Of a stretch of DNA of 64,000 nucleotides, positions 37,708 through 47,906 are shown piece after piece. The notes below the pieces were generated by a model. It saw nothing but the letters and a program-made list of their open reading frames with translations, ran no database searches and had not been told where the DNA came from. The first letter of the stretch is position 1. Each line of letters begins with the position of its first letter. Both the position numbers and the translations under genes were made by a program. The DNA is from Pseudomonas sp. S35 (GTDB lineage: Bacteria; Pseudomonadota; Gammaproteobacteria; Pseudomonadales; Pseudomonadaceae): assembly GCF_009866765.1 (NCBI RefSeq), contig NZ_CP019431.1, forward strand, positions 3,348,001 to 3,412,000, read 5' to 3'.

Positions 37708-38517
37708 ATGCACAACAATCACACCCCGAAGCGCCCGGACGGGTTTGCCAAATACCGTGCGCGTCACTACCGCAGTGCGCACCACAGCCTGTTGCTGTTG
37801 CCGCCGGCCAAACGCCGTGCGTTGCGGCGCAACCTGATCTTCATCGGCGTGACCCTGGGCGCGGTGTTGCTCATCGCCCTGATATCCAAGGCCAATGCGG
37901 CCGGCGGCAGTTATGTGGTCGATGACGGTGCGATCAATGCGCCGGGCGCATGCAATGTCGACGCTTGGTACAGCGCCAATCGCCACGATGGCGGCAGCCA
38001 CCGCGAAACCGTGTCACCGGCGTGCACATTCAGCGCGCTGCCCAGCGTGCAATGGGGCGCGGCGCTGTCACGTGCCGGCGGTGAAACCCAACTCAGCCCA
38101 CAGCTCAAGGCGCAGTTGTTGTCACGCGGGGACCTGGGCCTGGAGATGGCAATTTCGGCGGGCGCGCACGTTGCCCAAGACCGAAGACACGCCTATGACG
38201 GCGCGGATTTGAACATGCCGTTGACGTGGCAACCGCTGGCCCCCCTGCGACTGAGCCTGAACGCCGGCTGGACCCACGCCTACAACGACGGTGACGATAC
38301 GTACCACCTGACCTGGGGCGCTGGGTTCGAGTACCAGGTGGCGCACTCGCTGACGCTGGTCGCCGAGCGCTATGGCCAGTCAGGTGGCGACCAGGCTTGG
38401 CAGGCCGGGCCTCGCGTTCACGTTGGCGAGTGGGTCGACGTAGACCTGGTGGTCGGGCGCAGCCTGATCGGCGAACGCGCCCAGTGGCTGACCACCGGGG
38501 CTACGGTGAGGTTCTAG
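37708..38517 (+). CDS. hypothetical protein with a membrane anchor and beta-strand repeats
   Basis: The 269-residue protein has a basic N-terminal region (residues 1-43) before one hydrophobic segment (LIFIGVTLGAVLLIALISKANA, which may be a signal or an anchor). The mature region has two cysteines (GACNVDAW and SPACTFSAL). It then shows alternating strands typical of an outer-membrane beta barrel, including LRLSLNAGWTHAYNDGDDTYHLTWGAGFEYQVAHSLTLVAERYGQ and ending TTGATVRF with a terminal Phe. An outer-membrane protein is likely, but the long basic N-terminus is unusual. Its stop overlaps the convergent gene by 4 bases. Confidence 0.7.
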   Translation: MHNNHTPKRPDGFAKYRARHYRSAHHSLLLLPPAKRRALRRNLIFIGVTLGAVLLIALISKANAAGGSYVVDDGAINAPGACNVDAWYSANRHDGGSHRETVSPACTFSALPSVQWGAALSRAGGETQLSPQLKAQLLSRGDLGLEMAISAGAHVAQDRRHAYDGADLNMPLTWQPLAPLRLSLNAGWTHAYNDGDDTYHLTWGAGFEYQVAHSLTLVAERYGQSGGDQAWQAGPRVHVGEWVDVDLVVGRSLIGERAQWLTTGATVRF

Positions 38518-39206
38518 GCCTTGGCCTGTTGTTCCAGGTGCAACTGCAATTGCGGGTCGATTTGCAGTTGCCCTGCCAAGTCATCCAGGTAATTACGTTC
38601 GGCGTCCTGCTGATCGTCCACCACCATCACGCTGGCCAGGTACACCTCGGCGGCCAGCGCCGGGTCAGTTGCGAATTCGGCAAAGTCCGTCGCATCCAAG
38701 GGCTTGGCCACTTCGGCGTCGAGCCACTGTTGCAGTTGCGGGTCATCGGTATGCTTGCCCAGTTCGGCAGCGATCATTTGCTGTTCCTTTTCATCGATTC
38801 GCCCATCAGCCTTGGCGGCTGCAATCAACGCGCGCAACACTGCATGGCTATGGGCTTCGACTGCGCAGCCTTCCAGCTGGTCCGCCGTCTGAAACGCTTG
38901 CTGTGGCGTGGTTGCCTGCTGCCGTTGCCACGCCTGGTAAGCCTGGAACGCCATCATCCCCAACGATGCCAGCGCCGCGTAATTCATCCCACCCGTACGT
39001 CCTTGGGCAGGCCGTGTGGCTGCCCCGCCACCGAGCATGCCACCCAGCCCGCCCAACAACCCACCCAGCCCGCCACCGGCCGAGGCATTGCCGGTGCTGG
39101 TGCCTTTGAGCAACCCGCCGAGCAGGCCACCCAGGCCGCCGCCCGAAGAGGCACCGCCGGGTTGTCCGGCGCGCAGCAGTTGTTCCAGTAAATCACTGGT
39201 GTTCAT
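38514..39206 (-). CDS. DUF533/TerB-like inner-membrane associated protein
   Basis: The 230-residue protein has a glycine-rich low-complexity segment (residues 15-65; GGGLGGLLGGLLKG type repeats), a hydrophobic stretch (MNYAALASLGMMAFQAYQAW) and a helical TerB-like domain (100-225; ALIAAAKADGRIDEKEQQMIAAELGKH). This order matches the YebE/DUF533 family, whose role is unclear and may relate to envelope stress. The start is ATG 39206. Confidence 0.85.
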   Translation of the reverse strand: MNTSDLLEQLLRAGQPGGASSGGGLGGLLGGLLKGTSTGNASAGGGLGGLLGGLGGMLGGGAATRPAQGRTGGMNYAALASLGMMAFQAYQAWQRQQATTPQQAFQTADQLEGCAVEAHSHAVLRALIAAAKADGRIDEKEQQMIAAELGKHTDDPQLQQWLDAEVAKPLDATDFAEFATDPALAAEVYLASVMVVDDQQDAERNYLDDLAGQLQIDPQLQLHLEQQAKA

Positions 39207-39312
39207 GGTGTCACCCTCCGCAGCGTAGTATTGACGTTAAACAACCATAGCCCCCCGCTGCCGGAACACCATGACCGCCCAGCGGGGGTGCAGCTAGCGA
39301 GGCTTTTAACAC

Positions 39313-39840
39313 GTGAACCGGACCGCACAGATCACGCTGATGGCGACCTATAACCAGTGGATGAACCGCAAGGTCTACGATGCCGCCGCCACGCTGTCCG
39401 ACGCCGACCTGCATGCGGATCGCCGTGGGTTCTTCGGCTCTATCTTCGGCACGCTGAACCATCTGGCACTAGGCGACACGGTGTGGCTCAAGCGCTTTTC
39501 CCTGCTCCCGGCCAATACTGGGGCGCTGGCCCCCCTCGACAGCATCGCCATGCCATGCGACCTCAAGCAATTGGCCTTTCGCGACCTGGACGAACTGACG
39601 TCACGCCGCGTCTGGCTGGACCAGTTGATCATCGAGTGGGCCAACACCCTGCGCGAGCCCGACCTCGACCAGCGCCTGCACTACCACAACATGCGTGGCG
39701 TAGCCGCCGACAAGCCGTTTTTCAGCCTGCTGCTGCACTTCTTCAACCACCAGAGCCACCACCGAGGCCAAGTCACCACCTTATTGACCCAGGCGGGCGT
39801 TGACGTCGGTGACACTGACCTTCTGGCACTGATCGACTGA
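39313..39840 (+). CDS. DinB family protein
   Basis: The 175-residue four-helix bundle belongs to the DinB/YfiT-like metal-binding family. Metal ligands expected in the family are His in FGTLNHLALGD and the pair in FFNHQSHHRGQVTTLL. DinB-family proteins of bacilli are thiol-transferase-like enzymes using bacillithiol; in pseudomonads the partner is not known. The start is GTG 39313 with no strong ribosome site. Confidence 0.85.
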   Translation: MNRTAQITLMATYNQWMNRKVYDAAATLSDADLHADRRGFFGSIFGTLNHLALGDTVWLKRFSLLPANTGALAPLDSIAMPCDLKQLAFRDLDELTSRRVWLDQLIIEWANTLREPDLDQRLHYHNMRGVAADKPFFSLLLHFFNHQSHHRGQVTTLLTQAGVDVGDTDLLALID

Positions 39841-40023
39841 GCTCAGCGCAGGAGCCGGGCAACGCAGCGCCTGGGACTGGGGTTGAACAGGCCCACAAAC
39901 AAAACCGAACGCTGCAATGTCCCTGCGGTCGTAAAACTAGGTGCGGGGATTTGCACTGCCCGCCCTCTGCGCGCGCACCGTGGGTCTACCGATGCACGCA
40001 CCCCATAAGAAGGAGACGCTTTC

Positions 40024-40305
40024 ATGGTCATTCACTTCAAGGTTGCCGGGCATTTGGCTTGCGGCCACCACGGTACTAACCTCCCCTCCAGCGCCGAACT
40101 GAATCGCGTCAAATGCCGCACCTGCCGCAATACCGATGCCTATAAAGAAGCGCGCCGCAACCAGCGTAATGCTGCTCGCCGAGCCTCACGCAAAGCCCGA
40201 TCCCACACCGCCAGCGACTGGCGCAGCGCGTGGACCCAACGCCTCACCGAACTGCCCGGTTTGCAACGTTTGCCACGCGGCTTCAGCGGGCAGCCTTTCG
40301 TATAG
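40024..40305 (+). CDS. small hypothetical protein with a possible zinc site
   Basis: The protein is 93 residues, beginning MVIHFKVAGHLACGHHGTNLPSS. C-G-H-H and C-R-T-C (VKCRTCRNTD) could bind a metal. The middle is strongly basic (RNQRNAARRASRKARSH), suggesting nucleic acid or ribosome contact. AGAAGGAG (40008-40015) precedes the start. Not recognised further. A terminator follows. Confidence 0.68.
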   Translation: MVIHFKVAGHLACGHHGTNLPSSAELNRVKCRTCRNTDAYKEARRNQRNAARRASRKARSHTASDWRSAWTQRLTELPGLQRLPRGFSGQPFV

Positions 40306-40314
40306 ACCCACTAC

Positions 40315-40344
40315 GCAAAAGCCCCGGCCGAACCGGGGCTGCTT
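40315..40344 (+). terminator. terminator after the 93-residue protein gene
   Basis: GCCCCGG-CCGAA-CCGGGGC hairpin with an A-run before and only a weak T-tract after it. Confidence 0.65.
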
Positions 40345-40528
40345 CACACGCAACCTGGCGTGAAGCATTTACGCCCTACGCTGCAAACGCATCCATGCAT
40401 CAGAGTCGTTCAAAAATACTACCCAAGGCCTGGAAAGACCCTCGAAGCTCCTATCAATCCCCTTGTAGATCACTGATCTACCAAGCTTTTTAATCCAGCC
40501 TCAGTCACAATAAAGCCGCCTCGCGGCC

Positions 40529-40557
40529 TTGCGCCCAGACGCTTGGATCTATATATT
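40529..40557 (+). promoter_or_regulatory. tRNA-Leu promoter
   Basis: TTGCGC (40529-40534) and TATATT (40552-40557) are separated by 17 bases and lie 26 bases before the mature tRNA, a good sigma-70 promoter. Confidence 0.65.
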
Positions 40558-40582
40558 CCCAACCCTGCTTCACCGCGCTACC

Positions 40583-40669
40583 GCCCGAATGGCGAAACTG
40601 GTAGACGCATGGGACTTAAAATCCCCCGCTCGTAAGGGCGTCCCGGTTCGATTCCGGGTTCGGGCACCA
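40583..40669 (+). tRNA. tRNA-Leu (anticodon UAA)
   Basis: This is an 87-base tRNA with a 7-bp acceptor stem (GCCCGAA with TTCGGGC), a class II long variable arm (CGCTCGTAAGGGCG region), T arm GGTTCGATTCC, encoded CCA at 40667-40669, and anticodon loop CTTAAAA with TAA at 40617-40619. It reads UUA and UUG leucine codons. Confidence 0.96.
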
Positions 40670-40679
40670 TAGATATCAA

Positions 40680-40717
40680 GGGCTTGCATGATGAACTTCA
40701 TGCAGGCTCTTATCTTT
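40680..40717 (+). terminator. terminator after tRNA-Leu
   Basis: GGCTTGCATGA-TGAACT-TCATGCAGGCTC folds into a long stem and is followed by TTATCTTTT. Confidence 0.75.
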
Positions 40718-41189
40718 TGCGCTCCGCAATTTTAGACCCTGCACCGCAATTTACATCTCCCCGGCGTCCTGCCGACCGAACACAATCCCTCATTGACGCA
40801 TCGAATCGTAACTGCGCTCACATGCCAGGCCGGCTACTACTTGGTCAGCGGCGCACTGGGCCTGGGCGAACTGCGCAGCCGGGATCGTTTTGACGCCGCT
40901 GGAGCAACAAATCACCAATGTCATGCGTTGGCTGGAAGGGGAAGCCTCGACACTTGCCCCTCTGACAGAGATGTCAGACTAATGCCGCGCGCACCGGGTT
41001 AAACGCTCGATTTGCGAACAAACCCACATCACGGCGCATTCAGTTGTACGACAACGAAACAACACATGATAGTATTTCTCATGCAGCGGACGTTCGATTC
41101 GCTGCATCGATGACACGGACGTCCGCTCGAGAAACGCGCCACAGGTGCGCGCGTTTAAACACTCAAGTTAATCAAGGATCTGATTATTC
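40718..41189. other. 472-base region between tRNA-Leu and the pectate lyase gene
   Basis: No intact gene is evident. Around 40825-40982 two out-of-phase stretches look protein-like: QAGYYLVSGALGLGELRSRD in one frame, then LTPLEQQITNVMRWLEGEAS-stop in another. A frameshifted gene remnant is possible. Nearer the lyase there are two dyads: ATGCAGCG/CGCTGCAT (41081-41107) and the palindrome CGGACGTCCG (41116-41125), both candidates for pel regulation. Confidence 0.45.
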
Positions 41190-42335
41190 ATGACAAAGCG
41201 ATCAACCTTCACCGCGTGCAAACTGGCCACGGCCATCTTCGGCTCCCTCGTGCTTGGCAGCCTGCCGGCACACGCTGCGGACATTTGGCTGGATTCGGCG
41301 ACGACCGGCTGGGCGACTCAGAACGGTGGCACCAAGGGCGGTTCCAAGGCAGCGGCGGCTAACATCTACACGGTAAAAAACGCTGCCGAGTTGAAAACCG
41401 CACTCAGCGCTTCTGTGGGAACCAACGGACGCATCATCAAGATCACCGGCGTGATCGACGTCAGCGAAGGCAAGACTTATACGACGACTGCTGATATGAA
41501 GAAGCGTGGTCGCCTGGATATCCCCGGCAAGACCACCATCGTCGGCACCAGCAGCACCGCCGAAATCCGCGAAGGTTTTTTCTACGCCAAAGAAAACGAC
41601 GTGATCATTCGCAACCTGACCATCGAGAACCCTTGGGACCCAGAGCCGATCTGGGATGCCGACGACGGCAAGGAAGGTAACTGGAACTCTGAATACGATG
41701 GCCTCACCATCGAAGGCGCCAACAACGTGTGGGTCGACCATGTCACCTTCACCGACGGTCGCCGCACCGATGCGCAGAACGGCACCGCCAACGGCCGCCC
41801 GAAACAGCATCACGACGGCGCGCTGGACGTGAAAAACGGCGCCAACTACGTGACCATCTCGTACACCGCGTTCAAATCCCACGAGAAGAACAACCTGATC
41901 GGTTCGAGCGACAGCCGCACCACCGATGATGGCAAGCTCAAGGTGACGATCCATAACTCCCTGTTCGAGAACATCTCGGCCCGCGCCCCGCGAGTGCGCT
42001 TCGGCCAAGTGCACCTGTACAACAACTACCACGTGGGCAGCACCAGCGATAAGGTCTACCCGTTCTCGTACGCCCATGGCGTCGGCAAGAGCTCGAAGAT
42101 CTTCTCCGAGAAAAACGCATTCGAGATCAGTGGCATCAGCGGCTGCGACAAAATTGCCGGCGACTACGGTGGCAGCGTGTACCGCGACACCGGCTCGACC
42201 CTCAATGGCAGCGCGCTGACCTGCTCCTCCTGGACCTCGAGCATCGGCTGGACTCCGCCTTACAGCTACACGCCGCTGGCGGCAGACAAAGTCGCTGCGG
42301 ACGTCAAGGCCAAGGCCGGTGCCGGCAAGCTCTGA
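41190..42335 (+). CDS. pel: secreted pectate lyase (polysaccharide lyase family 1)
   Basis: The enzyme cleaves polygalacturonate by beta-elimination. It has 381 residues with a Sec signal peptide ending [11 protein letters not shown]. The parallel beta-helix shows the family motifs: the calcium-binding Asp region [26 protein letters not shown], catalytic-region [20 protein letters not shown], and [19 protein letters not shown] with the catalytic Arg. It is close to the single Pel of P. fluorescens and P. viridiflava. The signal peptide and the T2SS cluster starting 64 bases downstream suggest release through that system. A bidirectional terminator follows. Confidence 0.95.
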   Translation: MTKRSTFTACKLATAIFGSLVLGSLPAHAADIWLDSATTGWATQNGGTKGGSKAAAANIYTVKNAAELKTALSASVGTNGRIIKITGVIDVSEGKTYTTTADMKKRGRLDIPGKTTIVGTSSTAEIREGFFYAKENDVIIRNLTIENPWDPEPIWDADDGKEGNWNSEYDGLTIEGANNVWVDHVTFTDGRRTDAQNGTANGRPKQHHDGALDVKNGANYVTISYTAFKSHEKNNLIGSSDSRTTDDGKLKVTIHNSLFENISARAPRVRFGQVHLYNNYHVGSTSDKVYPFSYAHGVGKSSKIFSEKNAFEISGISGCDKIAGDYGGSVYRDTGSTLNGSALTCSSWTSSIGWTPPYSYTPLAADKVAADVKAKAGAGKL

Positions 42336-42358
42336 CTGAGCGGGTGCACCGCGTAATG

Positions 42359-42387
42359 AAAAGCCCTCGGTGACGAGGGCTTTTTTG
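42359..42387. terminator. bidirectional terminator between pel and the T2SS operon
   Basis: AAAAGCCCTCG-GTGA-CGAGGGCTTTTTT between convergent genes. Confidence 0.92.
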
Positions 42388-42398
42388 TGTGCCTGTGG

Positions 42399-43607
42399 CT
42401 ACTGCACCAACTGGTTGATCTCGATGATCGGCAACAGCACCGCCATCACAATCACCAGCACTACCGCGCCCATCACCACAATCATCAGAGGCTCCAGCAG
42501 CGCCGTCATGCCCATGGCGCGGCGCTCGATATCGCGTGATAACGTCTGCGCCGCCCGCTCCAGCATCGGCGGCAGCGAGCCGGTTTTTTCACCGCTGGCG
42601 ATCAGGTGGATCAGCACCGGCGGGAACACGTTTTCCACGCGCAACGCAGCGGCGAGGTTGACGCCTTCGCGCACCTTTGCCGTGGCGTCACTCACGCTCA
42701 GGCTCAAGCGATCATTGGACAGGGTTTGCCGCGCCGCTTCCAGGGCACGCAACAGCGGCACCCCGGCGCCGCCCAGAATTGCCAGGGTCGAGGCAAACCG
42801 CGCCGTGTTCAGGCCCAGCACAAAACGCCCGATCAGCGGCAGGCGCAGCACACGGCTGTGCCAGCTCAACCGAGCGACAGGGTTGCGCAGGTAGAGGCGC
42901 CAGCCCCAGAAGCCGCCGACAATGCCGACAAAACACAGCCAACCCCAGGCGCGGATAAAGTCGCTGGCGTTGAGCATCGCCAGGGTCAGCCCCGGCAGGT
43001 CCTGGCGCGCCTGGGAAAACGCACTGACCACCTGCGGCACCACATAACTGAGCAGGAAGATCACGATCGCAATCGACACCAACCCGACCACGCCTGGGTA
43101 GATAAACGCAGTGAGGATCTTGCTGCGCAGGTTGTTGCGTTCTTCGATGTAGTCGGCCAAACGTTCCATGACGTGGGCAAGGTCGCCGGACTCTTCACCG
43201 GCGGCAATCAAGGCGCGGTAGATCGCCGGGAAATCCCGTGGCCGTGTCGCCAGGGCCTGGGCCAGGCGCATACCACCGCGGACATCGGCGCGTATCGCGC
43301 TCAAGGTCTGGGCGATGTGCTTTTTTTCCGCCTGCTCTACCGTGGCGCTCAACGCTGCTTCCAGCGGCAGGCTGGCACCCAGCAGGCTCGCCAGTTGCCG
43401 TGTCGCCCAAGCGAGGTCGTTGTCGGAGAACCTGGCACTGAACAATGCACCACCGCCGGCAGGCACAGGGTTTTCGAGCTGCACCGAGAGCGCGGTGAGC
43501 CCACGGCTGCGCAACACGCTGAACGCGGCGCGCTGGCTGTCGGCTTCAATATGCCCGGACTCAAGTTTGCCGGTGGCATCAGCCGCTTCGAAACGGTAGC
43601 GATTCAT
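42399..43607 (-). CDS. gspF: type II secretion inner-membrane protein GspF (HxcS type)
   Basis: The 402-residue platform protein of the T2SS has the duplicated GspF domain. Each repeat contains the pattern ATRQLASLLGASLPLEAAL and FASTLAILGGAGVPLLRALEA, and there are three hydrophobic segments (LVSIAIVIFLLSYVVPQVV, AWGWLCFVGIVGGFWGW, MIVVMGAVVLVIVMAVLLP). The start is ATG at 43607, sharing a base with the gspE stop codon; the frame from 43667 overlaps gspE. It is last in the main operon, which fits the place of hxcS in P. aeruginosa as I recall it. Confidence 0.94.
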   Translation of the reverse strand: MNRYRFEAADATGKLESGHIEADSQRAAFSVLRSRGLTALSVQLENPVPAGGGALFSARFSDNDLAWATRQLASLLGASLPLEAALSATVEQAEKKHIAQTLSAIRADVRGGMRLAQALATRPRDFPAIYRALIAAGEESGDLAHVMERLADYIEERNNLRSKILTAFIYPGVVGLVSIAIVIFLLSYVVPQVVSAFSQARQDLPGLTLAMLNASDFIRAWGWLCFVGIVGGFWGWRLYLRNPVARLSWHSRVLRLPLIGRFVLGLNTARFASTLAILGGAGVPLLRALEAARQTLSNDRLSLSVSDATAKVREGVNLAAALRVENVFPPVLIHLIASGEKTGSLPPMLERAAQTLSRDIERRAMGMTALLEPLMIVVMGAVVLVIVMAVLLPIIEINQLVQ

Positions 43608-45025
43608 CAGGCGTCCCGTGTCACACGCAAGATTTCTTCCGGCGCCGTGGCCCCTGCGCGCACCCAACGCTCACCGTCCTCGCGCAGGCTGAACATGCCC
43701 GCTTCGCGAGCCGCTGCGCGCAGGGCCTGCTCACCTGCACCCTGGTGGATCAACGCGCGAATCTCATCGTCGATACAGAACAATTCATGGATTCCGGTGC
43801 GGCCGCTGTAGCCGGTGTGGTTACAGGCTGCGCAGCCAAGCGGACGCCACGTGCCAGGGCTGGCCGGGTCTTCCTGCTTGCAGTGGCTGCACAGGCGCCG
43901 TACCAGCCGTTGCGCCAGTACGCCGAGCATCGAAGACGCCAACAGGAATGGCTCCACGCCCATGTCGATCAAGCGGTTGACCGCCGATACCGCGTCATTG
44001 GTGTGCAGGGTAGCCAGTACCAGGTGCCCGGTGAGCGAAGCCTGCACCGCGATCTGCGCGGTTTCAAGATCGCGTATTTCGCCGATCATGATGATGTCCG
44101 GGTCTTGGCGCAGGATCGCCCGCAGGGCCAGGGCGAAGGTCATGTCGATCTTGGCGTTGACCTGGATCTGGCTGATGCCCGGCAGGTCGTATTCCACCGG
44201 GTCTTCAACGGTGAGGATATTGCTGGTGCTGGCGTCCAGCCGTGCGAGGGCGGCATAGAGGCTGGTGGTCTTGCCGCTGCCGGTTGGGCCGGTGACCAGC
44301 ACAATGCCGTGGGGCTGGCGGATCAGTTCGTCCAGCTTGGCCAGCACCAACGCATCCATCCCCAGGGTTTCGAGTTGCAGGCGCCCGGCCTGTTTGTCGA
44401 GCAAGCGCATCACCACCCGTTCGCCGTGGCCGGTGGGCACCGTGGAGACGCGGATGTCGATCGGCCGCCCCGCCACGCGCAACGCAATGCGGCCGTCCTG
44501 GGGCAGGCGTTTTTCCGCGATGTCCAGTTGCGCCATGATCTTGATCCGCGACACCAGCGCCGCGTGCAGGGCCTTGCGCGGCGAGACCACGTCACGCAGG
44601 GTGCCATCGACCCGGTAGCGCACCACAGAATGGCTTTCATACGGTTCGATATGAATATCGCTGGCCTCGTCACGCGCCGCCTGGGTGAGCAGCGCGTTGA
44701 TCATGCGGATCACCGGCGCGCCGTCCTGAGTATCGAGCAGGTCGGTGATTTCCGGGATGTCCTGCATCAAGCGGTCAAGGTCGACTTCGTTTTCCGCCGC
44801 GCCCACCACAGCCGCCGCGCTGCCGGTATCGGCATAAGCGGCGGCGAGCAAGCCGTCAAGTTCCTCGTCGCGTACCTGCTCAAGCCGCGCCGGGCCAAAC
44901 TGGCGGCGCGCTTCGCTGATCGCCCAGCCGGGCGTCGACGGGCACACTGTCAGCACTGCGCCCTCCTCGCTGCTGCGCAGCAGGATACGCTGCGCCTTGG
45001 CCCAGGCGTAAGGCAACGTACTCAT
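43607..45025 (-). CDS. gspE: type II secretion ATPase GspE (HxcR type)
   Basis: The 472-residue cytoplasmic ATPase powers pseudopilus assembly. Seen in order are the N-terminal GspL-binding region, [28 protein letters not shown], the Walker [16 protein letters not shown], the Asp box [11 protein letters not shown], Walker [15 protein letters not shown], the His box ATLHTND, and a zinc-type Cys cluster (CSHC...CAAC, with only 15 residues between pairs, shorter than in most GspE). The true start is ATG 45025 in an ATGA overlap with gspD; the frame open to 45322 is inside gspD. Confidence 0.95.
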   Translation of the reverse strand: MSTLPYAWAKAQRILLRSSEEGAVLTVCPSTPGWAISEARRQFGPARLEQVRDEELDGLLAAAYADTGSAAAVVGAAENEVDLDRLMQDIPEITDLLDTQDGAPVIRMINALLTQAARDEASDIHIEPYESHSVVRYRVDGTLRDVVSPRKALHAALVSRIKIMAQLDIAEKRLPQDGRIALRVAGRPIDIRVSTVPTGHGERVVMRLLDKQAGRLQLETLGMDALVLAKLDELIRQPHGIVLVTGPTGSGKTTSLYAALARLDASTSNILTVEDPVEYDLPGISQIQVNAKIDMTFALALRAILRQDPDIIMIGEIRDLETAQIAVQASLTGHLVLATLHTNDAVSAVNRLIDMGVEPFLLASSMLGVLAQRLVRRLCSHCKQEDPASPGTWRPLGCAACNHTGYSGRTGIHELFCIDDEIRALIHQGAGEQALRAAAREAGMFSLREDGERWVRAGATAPEEILRVTRDA

Positions 45026-47361
45026 TGAAGCGGCACTGCGCGAATCGTCGCACGGGGTTGCCCGCTGGCCGGCAACGCTGGCACCCCCACGGCCGCTGCC
45101 GGGACTTGTGGCGCCTGCATGTCCGGCATCGCCCAACTGCGCTCCGGTTGCAGCGCGCCCTGGGCGCGGCGTATGAAGTCGTAGCGGTTGAGGGTAATCT
45201 CCCGCCCAGCAGCGCTGTCCCGGATGATATAGGGCCGCAGGAACACCATCAGGTTGGTCTTGGTGGTGGTGCGGCGCTCGTTGCGAAACAGCGCACCCAG
45301 CCCAGGAATACTTGAGAGCCACGGCACCGCCTCGTTGCTCTGGCTGTAACCGTCCTGCAGCAGGCCGCCGAGCACCATGATCTGCCCGTCATCGAGCAGG
45401 ATGCTGGTGTCGATCGCACGCTTGTTGGTGACTACGCCCGCCGACGTCGCGCTGCTGGAGGCGCGCTCATCGATGCTGCTGACTTCCTGGTAGATGTCGA
45501 GCTTGACCGTACCGCCTTCGGAGATCTGCGGCCGAACATTGAGTTTGAGCCCCACCTCTTCACGCGTCACCGTCTGGAACGGGTTGTTGCTGGTGCCACC
45601 GCCACCGGTCACGTAGCTGCCGCTGACAAACGGAATGGTCTGGCCGACAAAAATGCTCGCGGCTTCGTTGTCCAGGGTCAGCAGGTTCGGCGTTGACAGC
45701 ACGTTGCTGCCGCCCTTGCTCTTGAGCGCACGGGCCAGCACCTTGAGGTCCATGACATTGCCGATACCGGGGATGTTCACCGTGCCGCTGAGGTAGCCCA
45801 CGCTCAGCCCGCCTGGGAGCGCGTCGATACTGCTCAGGCCGCCGGTCTTCAACCCGCTGCCGCCCAGATTGGCGCCGCCGATCACGCCCTTGCCCGCCAG
45901 GTCACCGCTTTGCCATTGCACGCCAAACTCGTTGGCATCGTCCTCGCCGACCTCAACGATCAGGCTCTCGATCACCACCTGTGCACGGCGCTGATCGAGC
46001 ATATCGATGACTTCCCGCAGGTTGCGGTACAGCGGCTCGGGTGCAGAAATCAGCAAGGTATTCGTGGTGGCGTCCGCCTGGATCGTTACGCCCCCGGCGC
46101 TGAAAGCGACACTTTTGTCCGCCGTCTGCGCATCGGCCTGGCTGCTCGAATTGCCGCTGCCCTGCCCGTAGTCCGTGCTGGCGCCGGTGCTTGACGGCTG
46201 GCTGGTACTGCTTTGACCGCTCTGCCCGCCACTGGTGTTGCCGCCCATCGCGCTCAACACCGAACGCCCGGTATCACCCGTGCCGCTGTCGCTTTCACCG
46301 GTGAGCAAACCGCGCAGCGCCTGAGCCAGCTTGGCCGCCTGGGCGTTGCGCAGGTACACCACGTGCAGGTTGCTCGGATTGCTCTGGGCGTTGTCGAGTT
46401 TGTACACCAGGTTGCGCGCAAGTTCAGTGCGCTCGGGGCTGCCGGTACGGATGATGATCGCGTTGGAGCGCGGGTCGCCTACCACCGAAATCTTCTGGGT
46501 TGCGTCGCTGCCCGGCTGTTCCAGCAACTGCGAGACCATTCCCGCGATATCCACCGCAATGCCGTTCTGGACCTGCACCACGTCGGTGTCGATGGCACTC
46601 GGCGTGTCGATACTGTCGATCAGTTGCGCCACACGCGCCAGGTTGTCGGCGTAGTCGGTAATGACCAGGGTGTTGTTGCCGGGGTAAGCGTTGATCGGGT
46701 TGTTCGGCGAGACAATCGGGCGCAGTACCGGGATCAGGTTCACCGCGTTTTCATAGTGCAGGCGAAACGTGCGCGTGAGCATGCCATTCGCAGCCGGCCG
46801 GTCGGCACTGTAGATCGGCCCGCCGAGCAACTTGGCATCGGCCTCCGGCACCACATGCGCCACGCCACCCACGTCGACCACGCTGAACCCCTGCATGCGC
46901 AGCGCTGCCAGTAACATGTCGTAGGCCTGGTGCGCCGGTACTTCGCCTTCGGACACCAGGGTCAGGTTGCCAGTCACGCGTGGGTCGACCAGAAACTGTC
47001 GGCGAGTGGCGCGGGACAACCCGCGCACCACGGCTTGAATGTCGGCATCGACGAAATTCAGGCTCACCGGTTGGCTGCCCAACGGTGTGCTCAGCCCTGC
47101 ACTGGCAGCACTTGCGCCGCCCCTGCGTACTGGGTTGACGAGGGTGTGCTGTGGCCGCGCTTGCCGCGCGATCTGCGTCTGGGTGCGTTGGCGCTCCAGC
47201 AATACATCGCCGCTGCGCGGGGGACTGGCCAGGGGTTGGCCGAGTTCACTGTCGACCAACAGCGGTGGCGGGTTGGGCGTCGTTTGTGTGCTGCACGCGC
47301 CGAGTGCCAATAACAGGAACGGCACGGCATTGCGTGCATAGTTGGAACCTGACCACTTCAT
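45022..47361 (-). CDS. gspD: type II secretin GspD, lipoprotein type (HxcQ)
   Basis: The 779-residue outer-membrane secretin has a lipoprotein signal (FLLLALGAC, Cys23), unlike classical Xcp/Out secretins that need a separate pilotin. This liposecretin feature is known for HxcQ of P. aeruginosa. Periplasmic N0-N3 domains follow ([50 protein letters not shown]), with a Ser/Gly-rich linker near residues 365-420. The secretin core ([81 protein letters not shown]) comes next. The C-terminus ([13 protein letters not shown]...) is low complexity. Confidence 0.95.
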   Translation of the reverse strand: MKWSGSNYARNAVPFLLLALGACSTQTTPNPPPLLVDSELGQPLASPPRSGDVLLERQRTQTQIARQARPQHTLVNPVRRGGASAASAGLSTPLGSQPVSLNFVDADIQAVVRGLSRATRRQFLVDPRVTGNLTLVSEGEVPAHQAYDMLLAALRMQGFSVVDVGGVAHVVPEADAKLLGGPIYSADRPAANGMLTRTFRLHYENAVNLIPVLRPIVSPNNPINAYPGNNTLVITDYADNLARVAQLIDSIDTPSAIDTDVVQVQNGIAVDIAGMVSQLLEQPGSDATQKISVVGDPRSNAIIIRTGSPERTELARNLVYKLDNAQSNPSNLHVVYLRNAQAAKLAQALRGLLTGESDSGTGDTGRSVLSAMGGNTSGGQSGQSSTSQPSSTGASTDYGQGSGNSSSQADAQTADKSVAFSAGGVTIQADATTNTLLISAPEPLYRNLREVIDMLDQRRAQVVIESLIVEVGEDDANEFGVQWQSGDLAGKGVIGGANLGGSGLKTGGLSSIDALPGGLSVGYLSGTVNIPGIGNVMDLKVLARALKSKGGSNVLSTPNLLTLDNEAASIFVGQTIPFVSGSYVTGGGGTSNNPFQTVTREEVGLKLNVRPQISEGGTVKLDIYQEVSSIDERASSSATSAGVVTNKRAIDTSILLDDGQIMVLGGLLQDGYSQSNEAVPWLSSIPGLGALFRNERRTTTKTNLMVFLRPYIIRDSAAGREITLNRYDFIRRAQGALQPERSWAMPDMQAPQVPAAAVGVPALPASGQPRATIRAVPLQ

Positions 47362-47906
47362 GAAGCTTCCTTAGCGCCAAGCGCCTGATCCATGCGGACG
47401 GTTCCCGACAGAGTGCCTGCCGTATCATCGGCCTTGGCGTCGTTTGCACGCTGCAAACGAGCCTCGACCACTTCCAGAGAAAACTGCCTTGGGTTGCTCA
47501 CCAACCAGCCGATGACTGCATCGGCCGGCGCGGCGTCGAACGTCAGCTGCCAGCCGTTATCCAGTGGCTTCAGTTGGTAACGTGCGGCCAGCCCGTGCGT
47601 ATCCAGGCTCTGGCGCAAGGCCGGTTCAAGCGGCTGGCCGGCGTGCGGTATCGGCACCTCGCGCAGCAAGCGTTCAAGTGCCTGGGTTTGCGCGCGAAGC
47701 TTTGGGGTTTCAGCCTGCCAGTAGTCGATTTTTTTCAGCGGCGGCTGGATCAGCACCAGCCAGCTCAACAGCCCGCCGAGCAGCAGTGCGGTGCCCGCGA
47801 CCAGGCGTTTCTCACGCAATGACAGGCCGCGCCAGAACACCCGTGCACGCGCGTTGAAATACTGCCATTGGCCACGCCAGAGAATCAGGGACTGCTTATT
47901 CATCAT
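47358..47906 (-). CDS. gspM: type II secretion protein GspM (HxcZ type)
   Basis: The 182-residue protein has a single inner-membrane helix (LVAGTALLLGGLLSWLVLIQPP) after a short cytoplasmic tail, and a periplasmic domain with AVIGWLVSNPRQFSLEVVEARLQRA. This is the usual GspM plan; identity is supported by position between gspL and gspD. It overlaps gspL by 11 bases and gspD by 4. Confidence 0.85.
   Translation of the reverse strand: MMNKQSLILWRGQWQYFNARARVFWRGLSLREKRLVAGTALLLGGLLSWLVLIQPPLKKIDYWQAETPKLRAQTQALERLLREVPIPHAGQPLEPALRQSLDTHGLAARYQLKPLDNGWQLTFDAAPADAVIGWLVSNPRQFSLEVVEARLQRANDAKADDTAGTLSGTVRMDQALGAKEAS

Noticed and set aside
40583..41189. Attachment site or genomic island at tRNA-Leu
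   Set aside because: No direct repeat of the tRNA 3' end and no integrase adjacent (the recombinase gene is 26 kb away).
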